A stretch of 64,000 nt of DNA, from positions 3,348,001 through 3,412,000 of the forward strand of contig OY294047.1 in assembly GCA_958510825.1 (NCBI GenBank). Direction: 5' to 3'. The translations under genes and the position numbers were made by a program. Positions within the stretch are counted from its first letter, which is position 1. The number at the start of each line of letters is the position of its first letter. Shown here piece after piece: positions 34,501 to 45,100 of this stretch. The notes under the pieces were generated by a model. That model did no database searches. It worked only from the letters and a program-made list of their open reading frames with translations, and was not told the DNA's origin. This DNA comes from Brachypterus glaber (lineage: Eukaryota; Arthropoda; Insecta; Coleoptera; Kateretidae).

Positions 34501-35550
34501 CCAGACGGCAACTGTTGCCCTGTATATAGTATCATTTTGGTAGTGGGCTATTTTACATAAAAATTTAGTTTAGATACAATGCATAGATTTCGATAAAATC
34601 GCCAGCAGCCAAAAAACCAAATTTATTATTTTCTGCAGTCCAGACGGCAACTGTTGCCCTGTATATAGTATCATTTTGGTAGTGGGCCAGTGGGCTATTT
34701 TACATAAAAATTTAGTTTAGATACAATGCATAGATTTCGATAAAATCGCCAGCAACCAAAAAACCAAATTTATTATTTTCTGCGGTCCAGACGGCAACTG
34801 TTGCCCTGTATATAGTATCATTTTGGTAGTGGGCCAGTGGGCTATTTTACATAAAAATTTAGTTTAGATACAATGCATAGATTTCGATAAAATCGCCAGC
34901 AGCCAAAAAACCAAATTTATTATTTTCTGCAGTCCAGACGGCAACTGTTGCCCTGTATATAGTATCATTTTGGTAGTGGGCCAGTGGACTATTTTACATA
35001 AAAATTTAGTTTGGATACAATGCATAGATTTCGATAAAATCGCCAGCAGCCAAAAAACCAAATTTATTATTTTCTGCAGTCCAGACGGCAACTGTTGCCC
35101 TGTATATAGTATCATTTTGGTAGTGGGGCAGTGGGCTATTTTACATAAAAATTTAGTTTGGATACAATGCATAGATTTCGATAAAATCGCCAGCGGCCAA
35201 AAAAACACATTTATTATTTTCTGGGGACCCGACGGCAACTGTTGCCCTGTATATAGTACCATTTTAATAGTGGGCCTGTAGGCTATTTTACATAACACTT
35301 TAGTTTAGATACAATGCATAGATTTCGATGAAATCGCCAGCAGCCAAAAACCCAAATTTATTATTTTCTGCGGTTCACACGGCAACTGTCGCCCTGTATA
35401 TAGTACCATTTTGGTAGTGGGTCAGTGGGCTATTTTACATAAAAATTTGGTTTAGATACAATGTATAGATTTCGACAAAAGCACCAAAAAAATAAATTTA
35501 TTGTTTTCTGCGGTCCACGAGACAAATGTCGCCCTGTATATATAGTATTA
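28584..35550. repeat. Satellite A: about 47 tandem copies of a 147-bp monomer
   Basis: Spacing of the ATACAATGCATAGATTTCG block is 147 bp in nearly every unit (28711, 28857, 29004 and onward). Occasional 1- or 8-bp deletions occur (28815 and 34549). Each monomer contains TTTCGATAAAATCGCC, which fits a CENP-B-box-like pattern at 7 of 9 core bases, and the dyad GGCAACTGTTGCC. Sequence variants are arranged in repeated blocks of 3, 6 and 8 monomers. The last unit (35461-35550) is strongly diverged, as expected at an array edge. Because 147 is a multiple of three, frames stay open on both strands across several monomers. These are not genes. Confidence 0.98.
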
Positions 35551-36162
35551 CTTGGTTATGTACGCTCATTTACAACAAAAGATATAATTTATACATTATA
35601 CTGTCTTTGAAATTAGGTCTATTACATTCGGCTATGTTCGGAAATAATGGCCGCCAAGTCTGGCCGCTAACTTCACACGCGTTTTTAACTTTATTATTAT
35701 ATCTTTTTTATATAAACAAGTTACATATGGGTAGATGTATAACATACGTTATATAATTTCTATTCTAATAACCCCTCGAATAACCCTAAAACGTAAAAAG
35801 CTCAACACATGAGCTGCGCCATATGTGCCACCGTCACTCAGGGTTAGAGTTTGGACTTGAAATGTTTAATTATTCACTTTCACTGACTTTTAAATTATTA
35901 CGCTCCCACGGGTCGAAACCCCGAGGTGGGGTTAGAAACTGTTATTATTAAATTTAGTTTCAGTCAATAACCAATATATCAGTTCACGAATCTAGTGTAG
36001 TAACAAAAAACCCAGATACCAATTTTCAAGAAAATATTGTAAACATTTAAAAAAAATTGCTCCACGCGCTTCTACCGTCTCCATAGGCGCCGACTTTTCA
36101 AAATCCAAGGGCGCGGGCAACATTTTTTGAAGTAAAATAATTACATAAAAGTTATAAATTTT
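35551..36162. other. Unassigned stretch right of satellite A
   Basis: No repeats of the window's families and no convincing gene. A short run of GC-richer sequence occurs near 35890-35935. Confidence 0.4.
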
Positions 36163-36339
36163 TATGAAGCTGAAGTTTGCAACGTTTTTTTGCAACGAAA
36201 ATTCCAATAGTATATTAAAGTACTAGTTTCATAACATACTTTTTTAGCGCACGAGTACAAGTTTAGAAAACAAGCCGCTTGCGGCGAGTTTTTTAAAGTA
36301 CTAGTGCGCTAAAAACGTGTTATGGAATAAGTGCTTTAA
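36163..36339 (+). mobile_element. ATGAAGCTGAAG MITE, right end lost
   Basis: It starts ATGAAGCTGAAGTTTGCAAC and follows the complete copy at 39813 through AGTACTAGTTTCATAACATA and GCCGCTTGCGGCGAG to GTGCTTTAA. The SINE tail then begins. The expected right terminal repeat does not reappear after the SINE. Confidence 0.85.
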
Positions 36340-36360
36340 CATGTAACATTAACATTAACA

Positions 36361-36615
36361 TGTTTGTTTAACCTCGTACCATTCTACTTAATTAAGCATC
36401 CCCTAAGTCCAGGACTTGTGTGGGCTAGTAGTAGAGGGAACCACCGGCTTATACTGACTTTCGAACCAGTTTCTAGGAAGTGTCCGTTTCACTTATCGCC
36501 TTCGCCAAATTTCAATTATTAACTAACTGAAAAAGGCAAATCGGCGCCAGTGAGAATCGAACTCACGATAGTAGACTTGCTATGCATACGCGCTAGCCAC
36601 TACGCTATGCCTCCC
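36361..36615 (-). mobile_element. tRNA-derived SINE, copy 1 (head type 1)
   Basis: On the minus strand the 5' head (36541-36615) has a Pol III A-box-like TAGCGTAGTGG, a perfect T-arm (GTGAG/CTCAC) with B-box GTTCGATTC, and a 5' end GGGAGGC. The acceptor stem does not pair, so it is a tRNA-derived head and not a tRNA gene. A body of about 170 bp follows, with blocks CGCCTTCGCCAAATTT-like (in + orientation) and CACCGGCTT..CTAGTAGTAG. It ends in a short simple-repeat tail. The body is shared with 51901-52150. Confidence 0.85.
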
Positions 36616-38127
36616 ATAAAAGTACACCAATATTCCCCCCTATTATGCGTCCAGGGGGCATGGCGCCTATGGCGGCTTCCCTCCGCATCCATCACACCAT
36701 GGATCCACGTTTGAGAATATCTGTCAGAAATAAACGTTTATATAACATTTTGTAGATAAGTACAATGGACAATGAGCCTCATCGGATGTAGCTCTTGTTA
36801 AAATTTAATCTCAAGAATACAAGTCTGGTTTCTCCCTAGCTTCCGGTAAAGTTTTTATTTCCAAACGCTTAAAATTAAATAAACAATAAGCAATACACAT
36901 TGTCTTTTGTTTTAACTTTCGAGCGAAGGTATAGAGGAGAAGACTTTTCCTATTTTTTTACCATAACATAACGTTCGAAGGTTATGTTCTGGTACAGTGG
37001 CGCACCCAGGGGGGGGGCTGAGCCAGGGATGGCCACAGTATTTTTTTATGGTCTATTTATGGCCTATTTAGCTTATTAACAGTAAAGCAAGCAAGTCTAG
37101 CGCCGCAGTCAATTGTGATTAGAATTTTCAAGGTTACGCACTATCACGTCGAAATTTGAAAAACAGGTTATTAAAAAAAACTTCTAATAGACAGAGGAAA
37201 TAAGAAAATCCTAAATTTTCGCATTTCCCAGACACATCAGAACTTGCAAACGTAAATAATTTTATAAAATATATTAATTAAAATTGTAATTACAATATTA
37301 ATATCACATTACTGCTAAACAAGTTTAGCGAAGCAGGCAATTTTTTTATACTTCACAGTTTTACAGGATAAGCAATTTCCAAACATTTAAGGGCTTGGGG
37401 GGGGGGAGGGCTGCCGCCAATCCATTTTCAACGATTTTTTACGATTTTTGCGTAATTTCACGATTTTAGGGGTCCAACTGGGACCCTAAGAGTAGTTTGA
37501 TCACCTTCATATTTTCAGGATGATCTAGATACACCAGAATAAAAATTTTAAAACATTAAAAAAAAAAGGTCCCTCCTAATGCGTACCCCGTCGTTCTACT
37601 TCAGGTCCTACCTTAGGTAAACTACTTATGAGATTTTTTCGCATAAATAAATCACGGAAAGTATTATTTGAAATTGGCAAAAGTTTTATCTGACTCTGCA
37701 TTAGTCACTTTTATATCCGGTAGACACATTAACAGTTTGCTAGACTTCCGGTTTTTAAAGAAATTGTTAATTAATAAAATATGTGAAAGATTTTTTTTTT
37801 CATTTTTATCCAAGTAATAACTTGGTTTTTTATGATGTCTTGATGATACAAACTGCATGTTAATATTGACGTAACTTTACCGGTTAATTAATTTAATTGG
37901 TGCACGATATTTACCGTTTGTGCAGTCTGCGACTGCCCTTGTAAGACAAGTTGTCCTATCTGCAAAAATTCACTTTTTGAGATAAGCACAACATTGTATT
38001 GCTTTACACTAGTCCCATGTGCCTACTAAAAAGAAATGTCTAATCTAAAACCCAAATCCTAAAAATTAGCCTAAGTTGTTTGTCCTATGCGGAAAATTTT
38101 CAATGCTTTCTAAATAAAATTGTCCTA
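36616..38127. other. Unassigned; hAT-like terminus at about 36995
   Basis: CAGTGGCGCACCCAGGGGGG at 36997 resembles ends of hAT-like elements in insects. A second G-rich block occurs at 37385-37400. No matching inverted end was found. No gene is supported between 37440 and 38127. Confidence 0.4.
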
Positions 38128-38341
38128 ACTATGGTCTGTTTCATTAATCAAGAGAGTAAATTAAAAATCGCACAGTTAATATTTTTATAACAGGTTTGAA
38201 TAGTATATGTTTGTGTATAGAATATAGTTTTATAAAATAAACTACGAAGTATATTCGCACATCCAATATTCGCATCTACTTTGAAAATATGCACTGTGCG
38301 ATTTTTAATTTACTCTCTTGCTTGATGAAACAGACCATAGT
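38128..38341. mobile_element. ACTATGGTCTGTTTCAT-ended MITE (214 bp, ~48-bp arms)
   Basis: The arms contain TCAAG..AGAGAGTAAATT and AAAAATCGCACAGT and are inverse at both ends with one or two differences. Confidence 0.9.
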
Positions 38342-38812
38342 CTTTACTAGATGAGTAAGTCAGGACTAGGAAAAACTTTACAGATCTCGTTTAAAAGTTA
38401 AGATAGGGGGTGACTTTTGGAACGCACAGTCACTTGATCTGCATATTACGTACTTGTTTAAAGTAACCATTTCCCTGTGCGTAATGTTTGTGTCGAGACG
38501 ACGACAGTAATTAAATATTATACAAAATAATTATTGTCTATTCAGCCCCTAGATAATAGTTTACTAATGAACTAACACATTTATCATTAAAATTTAAGTA
38601 ATTAGGTAAAAATAAGTAAACACCTACTAAGTAAGGCATTATCAGTATTTATTCTACCTGCCAAAAAATATTTATGAATAAAATATAATATTACACGGGC
38701 GCCAATTTTATGTAGTTTATATAGTAATTAATAATTAAATTTACAGTTAATGTTAATAACTTATTAATTAATTTATTATTATAATAAGGATACAATAAAA
38801 ACTAGATGAAAC
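38342..38812. other. Unassigned AT-rich spacer
   Basis: No feature is seen. Confidence 0.4.
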
Positions 38813-39565
38813 GTTGCAAGCACCCTGTCAAAACACCGGCACTATTGGGAAAACTAATAACATGCTATTAGAACAGGGTAGCATAACATAATTACAATTT
38901 TACTACTACTCCTCACTGCACAAACTAACTTGTATAATATTTATATTAAACTTTTGTTTTGTTTGATTTTAAATTCTGTATCTTTAAAACATTATATTCT
39001 AGCAAAAAACTGTATATAACATTTTTTATAGGGCTTAAAAAGAGCTTTTATTTAAAATATAATTTGTTGAAATCGGGTTATAAATATGTGAGATATGCTA
39101 AAAAAACCTTTTACTGCTTTAAACGCCAATATCTCGAAAACAATGCGTTTTAGGAAAACGTTGTTTATAACATTTTTTGACTATTTTAAAATTATCTTTT
39201 ATATAAGTGCTAAATTAACCAAATACAATAATAATTGCCTTAATTATAAACAAAAAACGCTAAAAATAGGAGTTTTACCCTATTTTTACCCCCTTACCCC
39301 CAATCGTTTACTCCAAAATCTAATCAGCTCTTCGGAATACGATAAGAAACAATATGCAAAAAACCGAGAGTCGATATCTCATGTAGAAATGGAGTTAGAG
39401 AGTTTACACCCAGATAGACAGCCGGACGCAAATTTTTTTTTTACTGATTTCGACTCAGAATGGTATAAACCGTCGAGAAATGTGAAAAAAACGTGGTCAA
39501 AGATTTTGACTTTTCGGCGAAGACTTCAATACATCGGCACTCTTAGTAGCACTAAGTGCCGATGT
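38813..39565 (+). mobile_element. 750-bp hairpin-ended element, best copy
   Basis: It begins TTGCAAGCACCCTGTCAAAA followed by CACCGGCACTATT. It ends in ACATCGGCACTCTTAGTAGC / ACTAAGTGCCGATGT, a stem-loop at the extreme 3' end. Short inverted termini (CATCGGCAC at the 5' part, GTGCCGATG at the 3' end) and a 3' hairpin recall Helentron-associated non-autonomous elements, but a 3' CTRR/T-run end is not clear. The long frame at 39095-39622 is repeated in broken form in other copies (53684-53998, 18958-19173). It reads TCTGTC-type simple sequence as a run of D-R-Q, so I do not regard it as a gene. Confidence 0.75.
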
Positions 39566-39812
39566 AATAAAAAAAAAACTGGTAAGGTGGAAAATTTAAC
39601 AACGACTAAACAAATAAGCTAATTAAACTTTACAAATAATACTTTGAAGTAAAGATATCGGTAAAAATATTATGGATAAAAGCTTTCAAGAATTATCGTT
39701 ATCACGTTTTTCAATTTTTTTGTTCGAGAAAATAATATATTTTAGTTATCTTTTGTTAAATGGTTACTTTTTGCATAATATGGCAGTCAACATGAAGACA
39801 CGCAGAGAACCG
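39566..39812. other. Unassigned AT-rich spacer
   Basis: No feature is seen. Confidence 0.4.
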
Positions 39813-40036
39813 ATGAAGCTGAAGTTTGCAACGTTTTTTTGCATCGAAAATTCAAATTGTATATTAAAGTACTAGTTTCGTAACATACGTTTTTAGCACA
39901 CGAGTACGTTTAGAAAACAAGCCGCTTGCGGCGAGTTTTCCAAAGTAGTAGTGCGCTAAAAAGTGTTATGGAATAAGTGCTTTAATATACTATTTGAATT
40001 TTTGATGCAAAAAAACGTCGCAAACTTCAGCTTCAT
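39813..40036. mobile_element. ATGAAGCTGAAG MITE, complete copy (224 bp)
   Basis: Terminal inverted repeats of roughly 80 bp begin ATGAAGCTGAAGTTTGCAAC, and the element folds almost completely. Flanks are GAGAACCG on the left and GAGAAAAT on the right, a plausible decayed 8-bp target duplication. This copy shows the intact ACTAGTTTCGTAAC stretch that is duplicated around the giant element. Confidence 0.92.
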
Positions 40037-40113
40037 GAGAAAATACACTTTATGTCAGAGCGTTTTTTAAGGAACGAAAGAACCAGTAAAAATGCCAAAC
40101 TTGCTATGGTATA

Positions 40114-40446
40114 CCATAGTAGTCCGGGAGCCCACGCCCAGTAGAATGTTTTTTATTACCTCACCGTTGAGACTTTGTATATGTGTTCTTTATGTCCAGT
40201 CAAACAACTTCTTACATAAGAAAATTCTCGATAGCGGGGGCGTTTTTTTTTTGGGACCAACCCTTAACTTTAGGGCGTCCGACAACGGTATTGCCCGAAA
40301 ATTTTTGTCGGTCAAGGTTACCACTTGATTTTAAATATTTTTATTAAACGATCCTGAAAATATCAGCTGTGAGGTGCTAAATGTTATGACGTCATAACTT
40401 TACCATGTTAGGTTAGTTAGTCCAGGGCGTGGGCTCCTGGACTATG
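40114..40446. mobile_element. MITE with GAGCCCACGCCC ends (about 333 bp)
   Basis: CCATAGTAGTCCGGGAGCCC at 40114 and the inverse GGGCTCCTGGACTATGG ending at 40446. The frame at 40092-40328 reads through the left end and is not supported. Confidence 0.75.
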
Positions 40447-41924
40447 GCTTTTGGACTTTAAAACTTAAATTTTTAGCGAAAACAGTAAACAAAGACAAAC
40501 ATTTCCCTCAAAAAGTTACCAATATTTTCCTTCCTAAATTTTGCAACTTTTCCAACTCGACAGTTAGGAATTGGAGGGACTTTTTTTTCTTTTCCTGTCC
40601 AATAAATTTTTCATGCAGCAAATTACCTAAATTTCTTTAAATTTGTCATATTTTACCTTATTTACCCTATTCTACTCGAAGCATTTTTGCTCTTGAGACT
40701 GTAGGCCCTGTTGCGACGGTTTTTTTGAAACGGGAGAGGTAAAGAACAAATTTTTCATCCCCCGACCAAATTAACGCTCCTCACGTCACAAGTTAATAAA
40801 AAAACTCCTAACCCAAGCTGATGAATAAAAAAAAAATTAACCATCGTCCAGTAGCCCTTCGGACACGGCTTTTGGCGCCCTTCAATTTTTTTAAGGTTTG
40901 AGCCTGAAAATCGTTAGACAAGCGAGTTTTTTGCAGATAGGAAATTTTGTCGCAGCACGGCAGCATTTGTCTTGCTTTTGCCATCAAAAATATTTCAGTC
41001 TCCTCCGACTTGCTCTTTTTCTGCGAGTTCTTGCTCCTCTCTCTGGCTTTTTGTTTTACTGTATACAGTAAAATACATGTATTTTACTACATATAATCGA
41101 GTTTTTTCACCGTTAATGATTTTTGCCAGGACTTGTTCTTGTCTGTACCTACTAATAAAATGGAAACGCTTCATTGTACATAAAATAATTTCTTTCACGG
41201 CGAGTTAGCTATGGTATTCGATTAAATAGGTACTTATACCGATATCCATGCATATAATTTGAGGCGTATAGTGCAAGAGTGGCCCATCTCACTTTATGGA
41301 AATATCGAGATAATGGCTATTTAACTTTCTCCAATTTTTTAATCTTTGATCTAGGACGCATTATTTTATTTTATTTTTTTCTGTTAGGGTTTTTAGACTT
41401 AACCAACATTAAGCTAATGTATGACCAATGAGGAGTGGTTTGGACTCTGGTTCATTGTGTATGACAAACAAATTTATTTTACTTTCTTTACTTTCTTAGA
41501 GAAAAATATTGGTGGGCCACTATTGCATTATACATTGTGTTCATTTTGGGCCACTATTGCATTACGAACGAGATCTGACCTTCAATAATACGTTTTTTTT
41601 TAGTAGATCTAACCTCACATTTTACTTTGAAATTTTTACATGTGAAAGAAATGTTCGTTATTTAATAACAGAATAGTCATAATACCAATAATTATACTCT
41701 GGAATAGTTATATAAACGTTTTTTTACGTTTTTTGGAGTAATTACCTATAAAAATGAAGAACAACTAATGCGTAAACATTGTTCAAGTACCTTAATGGAT
41801 TTCAGTTTCTATGATCTCAAAGTTTAAGGTAAGTTGTAATTATTTTTTATTAATAAAGCAAAATGTACAAAATTGGTAACATAACGCTCCTGCAGTTGTG
41901 CAGAAAATTATTTGTTTTGGGGCA
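40447..41924. other. Unassigned stretch with GTGGGCCACT repeats
   Basis: TAGTGCAAGAGTGGCCCAT at 41270 and GGGCCACTATTGCATTA at 41514 and 41549 are mutually inverted. GGGCCACTCTTGCACTA recurs at 61491 and (as GGTCACTCTTGCACTA) at 61662, on the other side of the giant element. The original locus may therefore have held a repeat of this type. 41058-41094 has a TTTTACTGTATACAGTAAAA palindrome. No gene is seen. Confidence 0.5.
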
Positions 41925-41932
41925 AACAAATA
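41925..41932 (+). repeat. 8-bp target duplication of the host MITE, left
   Basis: AACAAATA, identical to 61307-61314. The two lie exactly outside the MITE's termini. Confidence 0.9.
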
Positions 41933-41999
41933 ATGAAGCTGAAGTTTGCAACGTTTTTTTGCAACGAAAATTCAAACAGTATATTGAAGTACTAGTTTC
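41933..41999 (+). mobile_element. Host MITE (ATGAAGCTGAAG family), left part
   Basis: Starts ATGAAGCTGAAGTTTGCAAC and breaks off after ACTAGTTTC. It continues at 61147. Joined length is about 227 bp, as for the complete family member at 39813. Confidence 0.92.
41992..41999 (+). repeat. 8-bp target duplication of the giant element, left
   Basis: CTAGTTTC, repeated exactly at 61139-61146. Intact family members have it once (e.g. near 36226 and 62926), so it is a true insertion duplication. Confidence 0.93.
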
Positions 42000-42170
42000 A
42001 TGAAGCTGAAGTTTGCAACGTTTTTTTGCAACGAAAATTCAAAATTTTTAAAATCGACTCAATTTCATTTAAAAACAATAAAAACCCGGTATCTAGTATT
42101 TTTAGATCGAATTAAGCCCTTTTCGACCCACAAATAAATAGAAAAAGCAAGAAACATGCGAAATATGCAT
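42000..42170 (+). repeat. Giant element terminal segment, left
   Basis: 171 bp from the terminal repeat to the first satellite monomer. It matches 60968-61138 in reverse without a difference that I can see. A diverged version of the same segment starts each 273-bp unit at 62042. Confidence 0.9.
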
Positions 42171-45100
42171 ACAAGTTCAAATTTGGTCATGTTCTGTCTC
42201 TTTTATCGGTGCCAAATAGACTTTAAACTACTTCCTATCATTAAACACAAAACATATCAAAAATTCACCTGGCGGAAATTATCCTAGCCCCGGCTAGATA
42301 GGTAAGAATTTTAAAAAAATTGCAAAATTTTCGTACAAGTTCAAATTTGGTCATGTTCTGTCTCTTTTATCGGTTCCAAATAGACTTTAAACTACTTCCT
42401 ATCATTAAACACAAAACATATCAAAAATTCACCTGGCGGAAATTATCCTAGCCCCGGCTAGATAGGTAAGAATTTTAAAAAAATTGCAAAATTTTCGTTC
42501 AAGTTCAAATTTGGTCATGTTCTGTCTCTTTTATCGGTGCCAAATAGACTTTAAATTACTTCCTATCATTAAACACAAAACATATCAAAAATTCACCTGG
42601 CGGAAATTATCCTAGCCCCGGCTAGATAGGTAAGAATTTTAAAAAAATTGCAAAATTTTCGTACAAGTTCAAATTTGGTCATGTTCTGTCTCTTTTATCG
42701 GTGCCAAATAGACTTTAAACTACTTCCCATCATTAAACACAAAACATATCAAAAATTCACCTGGCGGAAATTATCCTAGCCCCGGCTAGATAGGTAAGAA
42801 TTTTAAAAAAATTGCAAAATTTTCGTACAAGTTCAAATTTGGTCATGTTCTGTCTCTTTTATCGGTGCCAAATAGACTTTAAACTACTTCCTATCATTAA
42901 ACACAAAACATATCGAAAATTCACCTGGCGGAAATTATCCTAGCCCCGGCTAGATAGGTAAGAATTTTTAAAAAATTGCAAAATTTTCGTACAAGTTCAA
43001 ATTTGGTCATGTTCTGTCTCTTTTATCGGTGCCAAATAGACTTTAAACTACTTCCTATCATTAAACACAAAACATATCAAAAATTCACCTGGCGGAAATT
43101 ATCCTAGCCCCGGCTAGATAGGTAAGAATTTAAAAAAAATTGCAAAATTTTCGTACAAGTTCAAATTTGGTCATGTTCTGTCTCTTTTATCGGTGCCAAA
43201 TAGACTTTAAACTACTTCCTATCATTAAACACAAAACATATCAAAAATTTACCTGGCGGAAATTATCCTAGCCCCGGCTAGATAGGTAAGAATTTAAAAA
43301 AAATTGCAAAATTTTCGTACAAGTTCAAATTTGGTCATGTTCTGTCTCTTTTATCGTTGCCAAATAGACTTTAAACTACTTCCTATCATTAAACACAATA
43401 CATATCAAAAATTCACCTGGCGGAAATTATCCTAGCCCCGGCTAGATAGGTAAGAATTTAAAAAAAATTGCAAAATTTTCGTACAAGTTCAAATTTGGTC
43501 ATGTTCTGTCTCTTTTATCGGTGCCAAATAGACTTTAAACTACTTCCTATCATTAAACACAAAACATATCAAAAATTCACCTGGCGGAAATTATCCTAGC
43601 CCCGGCTAGATAGGTAAGAATTTTAAAAAAATTGCAAAATTTTCGTACAAGTTCAAATTTGGTCATGTTCTGTCTCTTTTATCGGTGCCAAATAGACTTT
43701 AAACTACTTCCTATCATTAAACACAAAACATATCAAAAATTCACCTGGCGGAAATTATCCTAGCCCCGGCTAGATAGGTAAGAATTTTAAAAAAATTGCA
43801 AAATTTTTGTACAAGTTCAAATTTGGTCATGTTCTGTCTCTTTTATCGGTGCCAAATAGACTTTAAACTACTTCCTATCATTAAACACAAAACATATCAA
43901 AAATTCACCTGGCGGAAATTATCCTAGCCCCGGCTAGATAGGTAAGAATTTTAAAAAAATTGCAAAATTTTCGTACAAGTTCAAATTTGGTCATGTTCTG
44001 TCTCTTTTATCGGTGCCAAATAGACTTTAAACTACTTCCTATCATTAAACACAAAACATATCAAAAATTCACCTGGCGGAAATTATCCTAGCCCCGGCTA
44101 GATAGGTAAGAATTTTAAAAAAATTGCAAAATTTTCGTACAAGTTCAAATTTGGTCATGTTCTGTCTCTTTTATCGGTGCCAAATAGACTTTAAACTACT
44201 TCCTATCATTAAACACAAAACATATCAAAAATTCACCTGGCGGAAATTATCCTAGCCCCGGCTAGATAGGTAAGAATTTTAAAAAAATTGCAAAATTTTC
44301 GTACAAGTTCAAATTTGGTCATGTTCTGTCTCTTTTATCGGTGCCAAATAGACTTTAAACTACTTCCTATCATTAAACACAAAACATATCAAAAATTCAC
44401 CTGGCGGAAATTATCCTAGCCCCGGCTAGATAGGTAAGAATTTTAAAAAAATTGCAAAATTTTCGTACAAGTTCAAATTTGGTCATGTTCTGTCTCTTTT
44501 ATCGGTGCCAAATAGACTTTAAACTACTTCCTATCATTAAACACAAAACATATCAAAAATTCACCTGGCGGAAATTATCCTAGCCCCGGCTAGATAGGTA
44601 GGAATTTAAAAAAAATTGCAAAATTTTCGTACAAGTTCAAATTTGGTCATGTTCTGTCTCTTTTATCGGTGCCAAATAGACTTTAAACTACTTCCTGTCA
44701 ATAAACACAAAACATATCAAAAATTCACCTGGCGGAAATTATCCTAGCCCCGGCTAGATAGGTAAGAATTTTTAAAAAATTGCAAAATTTTCGTACAAGT
44801 TCAAATTTGGTCATGTTCTGTCTCTTTTATCGGTGCCAAATAGACTTTAAACTACTTCCTATCATTAAACACAAAACATATCAAAAATTCACCTGGCGGA
44901 AATTATCCTAGCCCCGGCTAGATAGGTAAGAATTTAAAAAAAATTGCAAAATTTTCGTACAAGTTCAAATTTGGTCATGTTCTGTCTCTTTTATCGGTGC
45001 CAAATAGACTTTAAACTACTTCCTATCATTAAACACAAAACATATCAAAAATTTACCTGGCGGAAATTATCCTAGCCCCGGCTAGATAGGTAAGAATTTA

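Noticed and set aside
28808..35298. Many 60-180-codon open frames on both strands encoding repeated peptides
   Set aside because: The 147-bp monomer is 49 codons and happens to lack stops in one frame per strand, so the frames simply run through satellite A. Open frames overlapping on both strands with the same repeat are artefacts.
36541..36615. tRNA gene on the minus strand
   Set aside because: The T-arm and A/B boxes are good, but the acceptor stem does not pair and a conserved SINE body follows. The same holds for 52068-52150.
39095..39622. 175-codon frame in the 750-bp element as a protein gene
   Set aside because: The other copies of the element break this frame at different points. 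The sequence includes simple-repeat peptide (DRQ-type) and the terminal hairpin. It has no recognisable domain.
40972..41208. Overlapping frames at 40972-41208 on both strands
   Set aside because: They read through AT-rich sequence with a TTTTACTGTATACAGTAAAA palindrome. There is no domain and no splice context.
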